From contig JABGXW010000108.1 in the NCBI GenBank assembly GCA_018675575.1, forward strand, positions 1-64,000: a stretch of DNA of 64,000 nt. The letters are read 5' to 3'. Below the pieces are notes generated by a model that made no database searches, was not told the DNA's origin, and was given only the letters and a program-made list of their open reading frames with translations. This DNA comes from Bacteriovoracaceae bacterium (lineage in GTDB: Bacteria > Bdellovibrionota > Bacteriovoracia > Bacteriovoracales > Bacteriovoracaceae). A program made the position numbers and the translations under genes. Every line of letters starts with the position of its first letter. Position 1 is the first letter of the stretch. Positions 19,039-27,338 of the stretch are shown piece by piece.

Positions 19039-19742
19039 AAATTCCCCATTTCTTTTAATCTAGGAACTTCAGTATCTTGAGCGGGAAGAGCTCCCTCTTG
19101 ATTATGATTATCTCCCAAGATATCAGAAGCAATTCCATGCTCTTTGGTTGGAGCCACTTGTACTTTCGGCAAGAGTTTTTCAACAATCACCTCTTTTACA
19201 ATTTTTTTCATTGGATTTTCTAAATCAAAACCTAGTTCAGTATCTGTTCGAGAGAGAATTTTATCAAATCTCAGGTATGATCTAAGTAAGACATAGGTAC
19301 AATAAATCTTCCCATGCTCACTGGTTAGGTCTTCTTTCTCACCTTTTGCAAAAATCAGTCCATCATCTTGGATAATTTGCTCCATAGAGCTTAACATTTT
19401 ACAAAAATCATCATTTTTTGCTTTAGAGTCTGTACCACAGCTTGTTTTTTTCTTTATTACTTCAATCTCACCTGTAGATCCTAACTTGATATGTACGGGA
19501 GCTCTACAAACATCTATCATCCATTTCTTTTTCACAAACTTTAATTTTTCATGAGCAAGGGTTAGCTCACAATTTTTCTTAGTTAATTTCAATATATTCT
19601 GAGTTAATCCGAAGGGAAATCCCTTATGAGAAACAGTGGCAGTAAACTCTGACTTAAGGCAGCCTAGACTATCTATCTCACCCAATACTGTTGTAGAAAA
19701 AAGAAAAGACAATAAGGTTAAATTAAATTTGAACAATGACAT
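19035..19742 (-). CDS. Secreted protein of unknown function
   Basis: 235 residues from ATG 19742, placed so that a signal peptide (MSLFKFNLTLLSFLFSTTVLG) is at the N-terminus; the longer frame adds eleven residues before it. Five cysteines in the mature part suggest disulfides in the periplasm. The region from about residue 100 is Lys/Glu-rich, and the C-terminal third is rich in Pro and Gln. No family recognised. The start lies inside the end of the upstream minus-strand gene (20-base overlap), so the two are coupled. Confidence 0.65.
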   Translation of the reverse strand: MSLFKFNLTLLSFLFSTTVLGEIDSLGCLKSEFTATVSHKGFPFGLTQNILKLTKKNCELTLAHEKLKFVKKKWMIDVCRAPVHIKLGSTGEIEVIKKKTSCGTDSKAKNDDFCKMLSSMEQIIQDDGLIFAKGEKEDLTSEHGKIYCTYVLLRSYLRFDKILSRTDTELGFDLENPMKKIVKEVIVEKLLPKVQVAPTKEHGIASDILGDNHNQEGALPAQDTEVPRLKEMGNF

Positions 19743-20859
19743 TTTGGTCGACCTCAATATGAATGACAGTTGCATCGTGGGCTAAGAAATCCCCCGATAT
19801 ATTTTTTTTTAATTGGAAATATATTTCATTAATAATTTGTCGCGGTGTTTGATTTTCAAAGCCAGCTAGTATTTTTTTGACACTCAATCCGGGGTATAAT
19901 TCATTCATATTTTTCTTAAATCCCGGTGAAACAATCATTAATTTTTCACTTCTTTTAAGTCTTGAAGAAAAATATCCTCTTTCAAAAAACATTTCATCTA
20001 GAGGGAGATCATTTCCAACCAGGTTTTCAGATTTTGATCTATATAATTCGAAATCTCCAAAATACATTCCTTCCATAGTCAATGAATTTAAATCAATACG
20101 AGCAATAAATACATCAAGATTTTTTTCATCTCCCCTTACAAAATCACGTTCTTTGATATCCGCTGACAACTCTCTTAAGAATCGTTCTATTTCCTCTAAT
20201 GAGAAATGTTTTTTATCTCGAAAGTACTCAAAATGAGTTAATATAATACTCGAGACAACATAGGAAGAAGAACTGCTTAGAAGGACAAGACATTCTTTAT
20301 CTCCCTTCACAATATCCAGAAATTCTCCGCCGGCACTTTCGCCGGCTCCAAACTTGCTTGTAATGGTTAATCCTTTTATTGTTTCTTGTCTAATCGGAAC
20401 TATTCTTTCATGTACCTTTTTAAGTCGTTGGAGATCAGATAAAGACTGACTTAAGATTTCTTCTACGTCCTTTGAAAAAATAGAACTTATCATAAGGTTT
20501 TCTAGCTCCCCTTGGTAAGCACTATTGAGAACCGGAAGATTAAACTCATACTCTTTGTCGATATCAATGACACCCTTTAAGGATTTTATCTCTGATGTTT
20601 TCTGATAGAAATCTAACTTCTCTGCTACTGAAATACTTTTAAAACTTACGGCAATGAATAGTCTTCGAGATAAATCTCTATGAATATTCTCTAGATCTTT
20701 TAAACTTTTAACGACAATAATAGTTAATTGATTTTTAGTACTTTGCTGATCTTCTTCATAGAATTGTAAATTTATTAAAGTACTATCTAGTTCTAAAAAA
20801 AAAGGTTCAAAGTATTCCTTATCTGTTTTATTTTTGTGAATAAAGAATATGTTCAGCAT
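19723..20859 (-). CDS. SpoIIE/PP2C-like phosphatase domain protein, probably inactive
   Basis: 378 residues. The first about 130 look like a receiver-type alpha/beta domain without obvious phosphoacceptor aspartates. A coiled linker (130-160) leads into a C-terminal domain of SpoIIE/RsbU type: FGAGESAGGEFLDIV corresponds to the PAxxVGGDFYD strand, LTMEGMYFGDFELYR to the TLxYANAGH strand, and HDATVIHIEV to the final DDxTLxxxR strand. Metal-binding positions are altered: GGD is GGE, the GDxxGHG loop is a run of serines (194-199), and TDG is SPG. It may be a pseudophosphatase. No partner anti-sigma or STAS gene adjoins. Confidence 0.6.
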   Translation of the reverse strand: MLNIFFIHKNKTDKEYFEPFFLELDSTLINLQFYEEDQQSTKNQLTIIVVKSLKDLENIHRDLSRRLFIAVSFKSISVAEKLDFYQKTSEIKSLKGVIDIDKEYEFNLPVLNSAYQGELENLMISSIFSKDVEEILSQSLSDLQRLKKVHERIVPIRQETIKGLTITSKFGAGESAGGEFLDIVKGDKECLVLLSSSSSYVVSSIILTHFEYFRDKKHFSLEEIERFLRELSADIKERDFVRGDEKNLDVFIARIDLNSLTMEGMYFGDFELYRSKSENLVGNDLPLDEMFFERGYFSSRLKRSEKLMIVSPGFKKNMNELYPGLSVKKILAGFENQTPRQIINEIYFQLKKNISGDFLAHDATVIHIEVDQNVIVQI

Positions 20860-21152
20860 AATAATCTCAACCTGTTAATACTTGCAATTTAATTATTTTA
20901 ACCAGATTCACGGATATTTAAAACACTTCTCATGAAATCATTTCGCATATGTATATTCAATGGCTTAGCACCAAGACAAAAAAAGAATGACTATTAAGTG
21001 AGGCATCATTAAAAGGCCCTTATTTGGTCCACACACTTGATATTAGAAGTATCAACCAATTCATCTAAAGTTTGACGGCCAATATTCCGAAATTATTTAA
21101 GAATGGTATAAAATAACACCTAGCAAGAACTAGGGACTTGAAGGCCAAGTGA
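20860..21152. other. Divergent intergenic region upstream of the HD-GYP gene
   Basis: 293 bases, mostly AT-rich, without a plausible gene. An inverted repeat TTGATA-N7-TATCAA occurs at 21037-21055, in a position fit for an operator. The end of the region holds an extended -10 promoter element and two small tandem hairpins just before the HD-GYP start codon. Confidence 0.45.
21085..21112 (+). promoter_or_regulatory. Probable extended -10 promoter of the HD-GYP gene
   Basis: TGGTATAAA (21104-21112) is an extended -10 element. A weak -35 (TTCCGA) lies 16 bases upstream. Transcription would begin near 21119, giving a leader of about 34 bases. Confidence 0.4.
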
Positions 21153-21836
21153 ATGACCAAAAAGACTAATATTCTCCCTTTTCCTCAGATGAGTAAAAAA
21201 TCTGTGAATCGAGAGATTTTTGAAATGTCTATCAATTGTATGCTCAAAGCACTCAAAGCGAGTGATGAGTATACGTATGGTCATAGTCTACGAGTTGCTT
21301 ATTATAGTCTGGCACTTGGAAAAGAATTAGGTCTACCAGAAGATGAGCTTTATAAATTAGAAGTCTCAGCATTGTTCCACGACATAGGAAAAATAGGTGT
21401 TCCAAATAAGATACTCAATAAGCCAGCAAGATTAGATGAAAATGAATTTCTTGTTATGAAACGTCACCCAGAAATAACAGCTGAAATCTTAGAAGGATTT
21501 AAGCCTTTTGAAGAAATTGCTAAGTTTGCAAAACATCATCACGAAAGATTTGATGGAAGAGGATACCCAGAAGGAATAAAAGGGGAAGATATTCCATACT
21601 ATTCACGTATTATTCTGATCGCAGATACTTTTGATGCGATGACCTCGACAAGACCTTACAGAAAAGGTCTTCCATATCAAACTGCCTTTGATGAACTAAA
21701 TGAATTTTCAGGAAGTCAATTTGATCCCAACCTCGTAAAACATTTTATTTTGGCGATGACGAAAGAAAACAGCAAGAAAGAAGAAACATTTTCTCTTCAT
21801 ATAATTAACGGTCAATTCAAAAAAGACGCTGCGTAA
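21153..21836 (+). CDS. HD-GYP domain protein, c-di-GMP phosphodiesterase
   Basis: 227 residues, almost entirely one HD-GYP domain. The HDIGK motif with the H76/D77 dyad, H105, the HHH at 128-130 followed by ERFDG, GYP at 137-139 and IADTFDAMTSTRPYR are all intact, so the metal centre is complete. This class hydrolyses cyclic di-GMP to pGpG or GMP. There is no sensor or receiver domain, only a short N-terminal extension, so control must be by expression or partner. The ATG start has no clear ribosome site; two small hairpins precede it. It converges on the gene at 21850. Confidence 0.92.
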   Translation: MTKKTNILPFPQMSKKSVNREIFEMSINCMLKALKASDEYTYGHSLRVAYYSLALGKELGLPEDELYKLEVSALFHDIGKIGVPNKILNKPARLDENEFLVMKRHPEITAEILEGFKPFEEIAKFAKHHHERFDGRGYPEGIKGEDIPYYSRIILIADTFDAMTSTRPYRKGLPYQTAFDELNEFSGSQFDPNLVKHFILAMTKENSKKEETFSLHIINGQFKKDAA

Positions 21837-21849
21837 TTATTTCAATAGT

Positions 21850-22824
21850 TTATTTACAGAAATCAGTAGGGGAAGATGTATTAATTTTATGGGTCTGAAC
21901 AACTTGGCAGTCTTCATCAGATCTATAAACTGCAATAACAGAACACGCTGGTTTTATATTCTGTATTCTACTTTGTTTAAAGTTACGAGAGCATTGAAAG
22001 TATGATGATTTGTCCACACAAGCCCAATGCTTTCCTTCGCAATTGTATACAAGGCCTCTGCCTATAATTATGTAGTCAGGAGGTAGGGCGGCGGCCTTGG
22101 CACTTTTTGGTGTTTCCTTATCTCGCTTAATTTTCACAAGAGCATCACCGAGAGCAGATAAACCTTTTGTAGTATCGACTTCAGAATTAGTAGGAGTCGA
22201 TTCATCCAAATCACTTAAAAAAGAGTCCATAGAGCTATCATCTTCAGTTTCACCAGCGACTATCGTCTTTTCTACTGGCGATACTTCTGGAGTAATAATA
22301 GGCTCGGGGGTAATAACCGGCTCAGGAGTATTCAGCGGTTTAATGGGTTCTTCATTAATTGCAACATCTGGTACGACTTTTGAGGGTGGCTCATCCGTAG
22401 TTGCTTCAGGTACTTTTTCTACAACTTCGATTGCTGTAGCTTCAATTGTAGGCTCTACCTTCACTTCTTCAGTGTTCTTTTCTATCATAGGAACAGGTGT
22501 TGCTTTAACAATTTTAAGCTTTGATTTTTTAGGATTTTTTCTTTTTGATTTATTTCTTTGTACTTTTTTTCTCTCAGGGGGAGGGTCTTTCTGCATAACA
22601 ATATCTTCCAGGAAAATCCATGCAATCACAACGATGACGACTCCTCGAATGATCATGGTTTTCTTTTTAGCTACAGCATCCTCATCCCCCTCATCCTTAG
22701 GCTTCAAAGTCATGATACTGGTTTTCTCATCTTCGTCTTCATGCTCTTCATACTCTTCATCATCTTCATCATCTTCAGATTGACCCAGCATACCTTTAAT
22801 TTTACTTATTAAATCATCAAGCAT
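21850..22824 (-). CDS. Membrane-anchored Pro-rich protein of unknown function
   Basis: 324 residues. Residues 14-48 are extremely acidic, residues about 58-74 form one membrane span, then a strongly basic patch (RKKVQRNKSKRKNPKKSK) is followed by a long Pro/Val/Glu linker with repeats of TPEPVI/TPEPII. The last about 75 residues form a small Cys-rich module (GRGLVYNCEGKHWACVD..., six Cys in all). With an acidic cytosolic start, one span, an extended linker and an end domain, it resembles TonB or SPOR-type periplasm-spanning proteins in outline, though no motif of either was found. It starts four bases after the ATP-grasp gene, the last of the operon. Confidence 0.7.
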   Translation of the reverse strand: MLDDLISKIKGMLGQSEDDEDDEEYEEHEDEDEKTSIMTLKPKDEGDEDAVAKKKTMIIRGVVIVVIAWIFLEDIVMQKDPPPERKKVQRNKSKRKNPKKSKLKIVKATPVPMIEKNTEEVKVEPTIEATAIEVVEKVPEATTDEPPSKVVPDVAINEEPIKPLNTPEPVITPEPIITPEVSPVEKTIVAGETEDDSSMDSFLSDLDESTPTNSEVDTTKGLSALGDALVKIKRDKETPKSAKAAALPPDYIIIGRGLVYNCEGKHWACVDKSSYFQCSRNFKQSRIQNIKPACSVIAVYRSDEDCQVVQTHKINTSSPTDFCK

Positions 22825-22828
22825 TTAA

Positions 22829-23794
22829 TCATTCTACCTCATAAAGCCATGTTTTCAAATTACCAGGTGGGGAACAAGGAATTACCCCCTTTTTAGATTC
22901 CGGAGAATATATATTTTTGCCCAAAAAAGACCTCATATCCTTAAAAGTTCTGATTTGAATATTTTCAACATAAAGACCTCTTCCTCCAGAGGAATTGTTA
23001 AATAGTTCATACAGAGAATAGATAAAGTCTCCCATCGTTTTTCTATCATTAGCTTCAACTAAATAACGAATATTATTCTCATAGGTATAACAGTCTATTT
23101 GAATACTCTTTTTGACGCCTTTTAATTGATACTCTTTTGCAATTGCGATCAGAATATTTGAATCAAATATTTCCGGTAAGTTAATTATTTTCCCCCCCGA
23201 AAATTGCTTGCCATTTAAATTCTTTAATTCGACACAATAAAGAACTCCCTTCTCGAAACAAACTCTTATTCCAAAATCTTCTATCACGTTATGGTATGGC
23301 TCCAAGAGAAAAGGAGTTTCTGGAATATTATCTACATCATATAGACTTTGTCCCCTACCGCTCATAAGGTAAGGACTTTTCACTAGATATTTTTGATTAG
23401 GATTAAGCTCAGGAAGTTCTCCTGAACTATTGATAAAAAAGCTCATTTCAGTTAAGAGATTAAGGTTTTTTGCAATAGTAAATGAGAATTCTTTCGAATT
23501 TGTTATTCTTTTAGTATCGATGTCCTCGAATGAACCCCACCATGGAGATGCGGACAAATCAAATGGATATATCGCTATTTTTTTTTCTAAAATAGTTTCT
23601 AAGTAAGAAAGATATTCGGAATCATATTCTCTCCCCGTTGATAGATTCAACTCATTTTTCTCAGTAAAAAAGTAAATGAACTCGAATTCTTCACAAACTT
23701 TTTTATTTTTCCTATTTAGAGGATTATAAGCACTATCGAACAATTCAAATTCATAATCAATATTTACACGATGAGGATTCACTTTGAATCCCAT
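22829..23794 (-). CDS. ATP-grasp-like protein of unknown function
   Basis: 321 residues. The pattern fits an ATP-grasp enzyme: YLVKSPYLMSGRG (136-148) has the ATP-binding lysine K139 and a Gly-rich loop. LLEPYHNVIEDFGIRV near residue 170 matches the hinge and following basic/acidic strand, and YLVEANDRKTMGDF near 260 resembles the ExN metal-binding end. An ATP-dependent carboxylate-amine or related ligase is inferred; the substrate is unknown. It overlaps the DUF455 gene by 16 bases, and the two are probably made together. Confidence 0.6.
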   Translation of the reverse strand: MGFKVNPHRVNIDYEFELFDSAYNPLNRKNKKVCEEFEFIYFFTEKNELNLSTGREYDSEYLSYLETILEKKIAIYPFDLSASPWWGSFEDIDTKRITNSKEFSFTIAKNLNLLTEMSFFINSSGELPELNPNQKYLVKSPYLMSGRGQSLYDVDNIPETPFLLEPYHNVIEDFGIRVCFEKGVLYCVELKNLNGKQFSGGKIINLPEIFDSNILIAIAKEYQLKGVKKSIQIDCYTYENNIRYLVEANDRKTMGDFIYSLYELFNNSSGGRGLYVENIQIRTFKDMRSFLGKNIYSPESKKGVIPCSPPGNLKTWLYEVE

Positions 23795-24606
23795 GAATTT
23801 CTATTTGTTATATTAAAATCTGATTTATAATTTTTAATTTTATTTATAAAATGAGAATTTAATCCTGCCCTTTTTCTTAATTCACAATTAAAATTAATAC
23901 CTTTTGCTCTAGCTGGAGTTATCTTACCGGGCAGTAAAGATAAATAATGGTCCCATATATCTTTTTTAGATTTAGTCGAGAAATCATTTAAGTAGTTCCA
24001 GCCTGCGGCAACATGTCGCAACTCATCCTCTAAAACTATTTCAAGAATATTCGCTGTTTCAAAATCCTCACAATCTTTAAAGATCCCTTTATAATAATAT
24101 GCAAAATCCAAATTAGCAGATTCAAATGTTAGGCTCATCATGGCATGAAATGATTCTATTGTTGGGCAATCATGAATTTGTTTCCAAAAGAAGTCATTCA
24201 CTGGCAAATCTCCAAACTCTATTCCAAGGGATTCCATCCTTTGATTATAAAGAGTAAAATGCTTTTGTTCATCTCGAATGGTGGAAATCATTCCCTTTCT
24301 AAAATGATCTCCTGCTTCCCCCTGCAGGGGGTATTTAAGAATGGCCATGGCCATCATTTCTATAGCTAGAAGCTCATGATTAGCAAAGAAATGCAGAGCA
24401 ATGCCTGCACCTTCGATAGTAGCTAATTTATTCTTGGCAGGAAATTTCAGCTGCTTACTGGAAAAATTAATATTCTTATTCCTGCCAGGATTATCAATGA
24501 AAAACGAGACTTGAGTTTTATTTATTTCTGTGTATTTAAGAGGCTTTAATTTCTCTTCGAGTGTTGCTCCTTCAACAATGGATTGTGCTTGTTGAATAAT
24601 GTCCAA
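23779..24606 (-). CDS. DUF455-type ferritin-like diiron protein
   Basis: 275 residues of mainly long helices. Two ExxH pairs are seen, E113-H116 in RDEQKHF and E195-H198 in EDELRHVAAGW, with H77/E78 and E162 as further ligands in suitable helices. Length and motif order match DUF455, a ferritin-like family related to the tRNA hydroxylase MiaE; its general function is not settled. The TTG start lies two bases after the Suv3 stop, so translation is coupled. In this operon it could oxidise or hydroxylate a product made by the ATP-grasp protein or an RNA handled by the helicase; that is inference. Confidence 0.75.
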   Translation of the reverse strand: MDIIQQAQSIVEGATLEEKLKPLKYTEINKTQVSFFIDNPGRNKNINFSSKQLKFPAKNKLATIEGAGIALHFFANHELLAIEMMAMAILKYPLQGEAGDHFRKGMISTIRDEQKHFTLYNQRMESLGIEFGDLPVNDFFWKQIHDCPTIESFHAMMSLTFESANLDFAYYYKGIFKDCEDFETANILEIVLEDELRHVAAGWNYLNDFSTKSKKDIWDHYLSLLPGKITPARAKGINFNCELRKRAGLNSHFINKIKNYKSDFNITNRNSWDSK

Positions 24607-24608
24607 TT

Positions 24609-27224
24609 TTATCTCTTTCTTTTTCGTCTAGATGAATTCTTTTTACTACCTCTACTTTTATTTCTATCAGTCCCTTTTGATGAACCTGGTTTTGATGAGT
24701 TATCATTCCTTCGACTAGGGCGGGAATAACGACGCTGCTTGAAACAATCTTCACAAATTCTAAACTTTGTTTGATCTTCCAGTTTTCCACCACAACTTGA
24801 ACATTTTTCAATAATCTTATCCGATAGCATATTATTTAATTTTTCAACTGCTTTCATTTTATTTTCAAGAAGATCTTTCTCATCATAGAGGAAGTTTTTA
24901 TTATCAAAATGTCTAGAAAGCCATTGATACAATTCTGTACACTTGATTGATGTTTCTAAATAATCAATATCATCTGACGTATGATTAATAGGTTCATTTA
25001 AAATATCTTGGGCGGCGACATATCTTCCAAGTATGTAGATAAAGAATTGGACATGTTCAACAAGCCCAAGGTTCACTGGAGCGCAGGCAAATCCAAAGAT
25101 CTCAGAGTTACTAAGTGTTCCTTCCATATCTGCTTCTTCCACCATCTCAGAGACTTCAATCATTTCTGTGAGCTCTACACAGTAAAATGGCTTCTGAAAG
25201 GTCATGGTATTAAAAAGTCTTAAGAATTCAGAGAGTTTCAATTCTGGAAGATGGTTAGCTAAAAGAGCACCATTTACTTGTGCAAAGATATCGAGATCAG
25301 GACCGACCATACATTTTATTTTCTGATCTAATGTTGTTGTAATTGCCTCATTGATGTGGAAATATCCATCTTCTACTTTCTTAAGACAATTAACATAGCC
25401 AGTGGGAAATCGAAGATATCTTCCCGCTCTTCCTGCAATTTGTTTAATTTCTGAATCTGATATTTGAAATTCTTTTGAGTTAATATATTTGACAATAGTA
25501 GAGAATACAATTCTCTTTATAGGAAGGTTCATCCCCATTGCAATGGCATCAGTACTGACGATAATATCTGTTTCCTGATTATCAAACTTTCGGGATTGTT
25601 CTCTTCTTACTTCAGGACTTAGTCTCCCATATACAATAGAGACCTTAAAACCAAGTCTTTCTAAATCAGACTTGTATCTCAACGCATTTCTTCTTGAGAA
25701 GACAATTAAGGCATCTGATTTTTCTAATTCCCCTAAATTAAGAGCCTGTCTCTCAACTACGAGTTCTGTCATCCTTGAATATTCTTTTATGATGAGTTCG
25801 TCGCCACATAAATCTACGATTGTTTTCACTAAGTCGAGGACTGAAGGGTCTCCACAAATATGAACTTCTGTCGCGACAATATTTACTAAAGCTCTTGTCC
25901 AAGCCCATCCTCTTTGTTTATCTGTAATCATTTGAATTTCATCAATCACACAGCAATCAAATACTTCCGTAAGCTTTGCCATTTCAATCGTTGAAGAATA
26001 ATGAGTTGCATTCTCTACTTCAATAACTTCTTCACCTGTTAACAATGAAGTTTTTGCACCTTTTTGATTTAATGTATCGTACAGCTCTCCTGCCAATAAT
26101 CTAAGGGGCGCCAAGTAACATCCTTTTCCAGCTTGAGATAATGCATTAATCGCATGATAAGTTTTACCTGAATTTGTTGGGCCGATATGGTAAATAATCT
26201 TTCTTTTCATATCTCTTGCAACTGATTGGGTCCAAAATTCTCCTAAGTATTTATTCAAAATAGTTGAAGAGATATCTTTTCTTTTTAAAAGAGTTATTGA
26301 TTTTACTAACTTTTTAAATTCTCTTGCAATATACTTTTCTGCACGCCAGATATTTGATGAAATTTGAGTGAAGAACCTTTGGTACTCTTGGTCCGTGACA
26401 AAATCATCTATTAATCCTTCATCAATGAGAATACCTTTTAAATGAGGAATAAGTTTTTCTGAATGCCTTACAGCAATATAGGAAGGATAATTAAAGCTTT
26501 CTTTTATAATGCCTTTTACTTGATTTTCAAGCCTATTAAGAGTTGCTCTTTTCAATAAAAGCTTTACGGTATGAAACTTTTTATCCAGTTTTTTTTGCAT
26601 TTGAAGGTAGATATGATTTAACGAATCGATACTTTTATTGAGATTTTCTTCGAGTTCAACATGTGAAGAATTTATAATTTCTTTGCACTCATCAAAAATA
26701 AACTCACGTGTTCTGGCTCGAAAATCGGCAATACATCCTACACATCGACAATCTAAATCTTCGGTTTTAAGCTTTAAATGAAATTTCTCTTTAATGACAA
26801 TTTGTGACAATTGATGTTTTTCTCCCACGTCATCACACCATTCAAACAATGTCTTTTCATGCAGATCTAAAATATCTTTTGAAATTCCACCGTCTTGACC
26901 AAAGAAAAATAATTCTTTCTCTGGAAATAAGCAATCATCTAAGAAGCATCTATCTAATACTGAATTTCGATTAACGAATTCTGAGAAAGCTCCATACTCA
27001 TGTTTAAATAACGATAGGAGCGAAAGGTTTTTTTTGAAAAATTTTCTTAAATGAGTTTGAACTTTAGACAAAAAGATAAGAATAATTGTAGCATCTTCAA
27101 TTGATCTGACATAATCTTCTTCCTGGCTAAAGCCATTAATTTTTATAATTGTCTTTCTTTCTAAGGGTAATAATTCTTTAATTTTCTCAAAATCAGCAAG
27201 GTTAGGGATTTCTATATTGGCCAT
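24609..27224 (-). CDS. Suv3-family ATP-dependent RNA helicase
   Basis: 871 residues from ATG 27224 (a TTG lies three codons upstream). The N-terminal about 340 residues are helical with a CxCxxC cluster near residue 160. The helicase core begins at GPTNSGKT (348-355), then DEIQM (428-432), a superfamily 2 Ski2-like variant typical of Suv3, followed by STDAIAMGMNLP and QIAGRAGR. Near the end a zinc-ribbon (CSSCGGK then CEDC) precedes a basic Lys/Arg/Ser tail likely to bind RNA. Mitochondrial Suv3 unwinds RNA for decay; bacterial copies are scattered. It heads a four-gene minus-strand operon. Confidence 0.9.
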   Translation of the reverse strand: MANIEIPNLADFEKIKELLPLERKTIIKINGFSQEEDYVRSIEDATIILIFLSKVQTHLRKFFKKNLSLLSLFKHEYGAFSEFVNRNSVLDRCFLDDCLFPEKELFFFGQDGGISKDILDLHEKTLFEWCDDVGEKHQLSQIVIKEKFHLKLKTEDLDCRCVGCIADFRARTREFIFDECKEIINSSHVELEENLNKSIDSLNHIYLQMQKKLDKKFHTVKLLLKRATLNRLENQVKGIIKESFNYPSYIAVRHSEKLIPHLKGILIDEGLIDDFVTDQEYQRFFTQISSNIWRAEKYIAREFKKLVKSITLLKRKDISSTILNKYLGEFWTQSVARDMKRKIIYHIGPTNSGKTYHAINALSQAGKGCYLAPLRLLAGELYDTLNQKGAKTSLLTGEEVIEVENATHYSSTIEMAKLTEVFDCCVIDEIQMITDKQRGWAWTRALVNIVATEVHICGDPSVLDLVKTIVDLCGDELIIKEYSRMTELVVERQALNLGELEKSDALIVFSRRNALRYKSDLERLGFKVSIVYGRLSPEVRREQSRKFDNQETDIIVSTDAIAMGMNLPIKRIVFSTIVKYINSKEFQISDSEIKQIAGRAGRYLRFPTGYVNCLKKVEDGYFHINEAITTTLDQKIKCMVGPDLDIFAQVNGALLANHLPELKLSEFLRLFNTMTFQKPFYCVELTEMIEVSEMVEEADMEGTLSNSEIFGFACAPVNLGLVEHVQFFIYILGRYVAAQDILNEPINHTSDDIDYLETSIKCTELYQWLSRHFDNKNFLYDEKDLLENKMKAVEKLNNMLSDKIIEKCSSCGGKLEDQTKFRICEDCFKQRRYSRPSRRNDNSSKPGSSKGTDRNKSRGSKKNSSRRKRKR

Positions 27225-27280
27225 GTATGTCAACTCTCTTTATATGAATGTAGCATAATGGTAACAAAGAGAATCTCATA

Positions 27281-27320
27281 GGTAAAAAAATACCTCCTAA
27301 ATGAGGAGGTATTTCTTTTT
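27281..27320 (-). terminator. Rho-independent terminator after the M28 peptidase gene
   Basis: An 11-bp perfect stem (27288-27298 with 27304-27314), AAATACCTCCT against AGGAGGTATTT, with a five-base loop. Read on the minus strand it is followed by a T run. A T-rich stretch also follows on the plus strand, so it may work in both directions. Confidence 0.85.
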
Positions 27321-27338
27321 TAACAATGTAGAATATTT

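Noticed and set aside
22097-22783. Long plus-strand open frame of 228 codons
   Set aside because: Ser/Thr/Val-rich shadow of the Pro/Glu-rich gene on the other strand.
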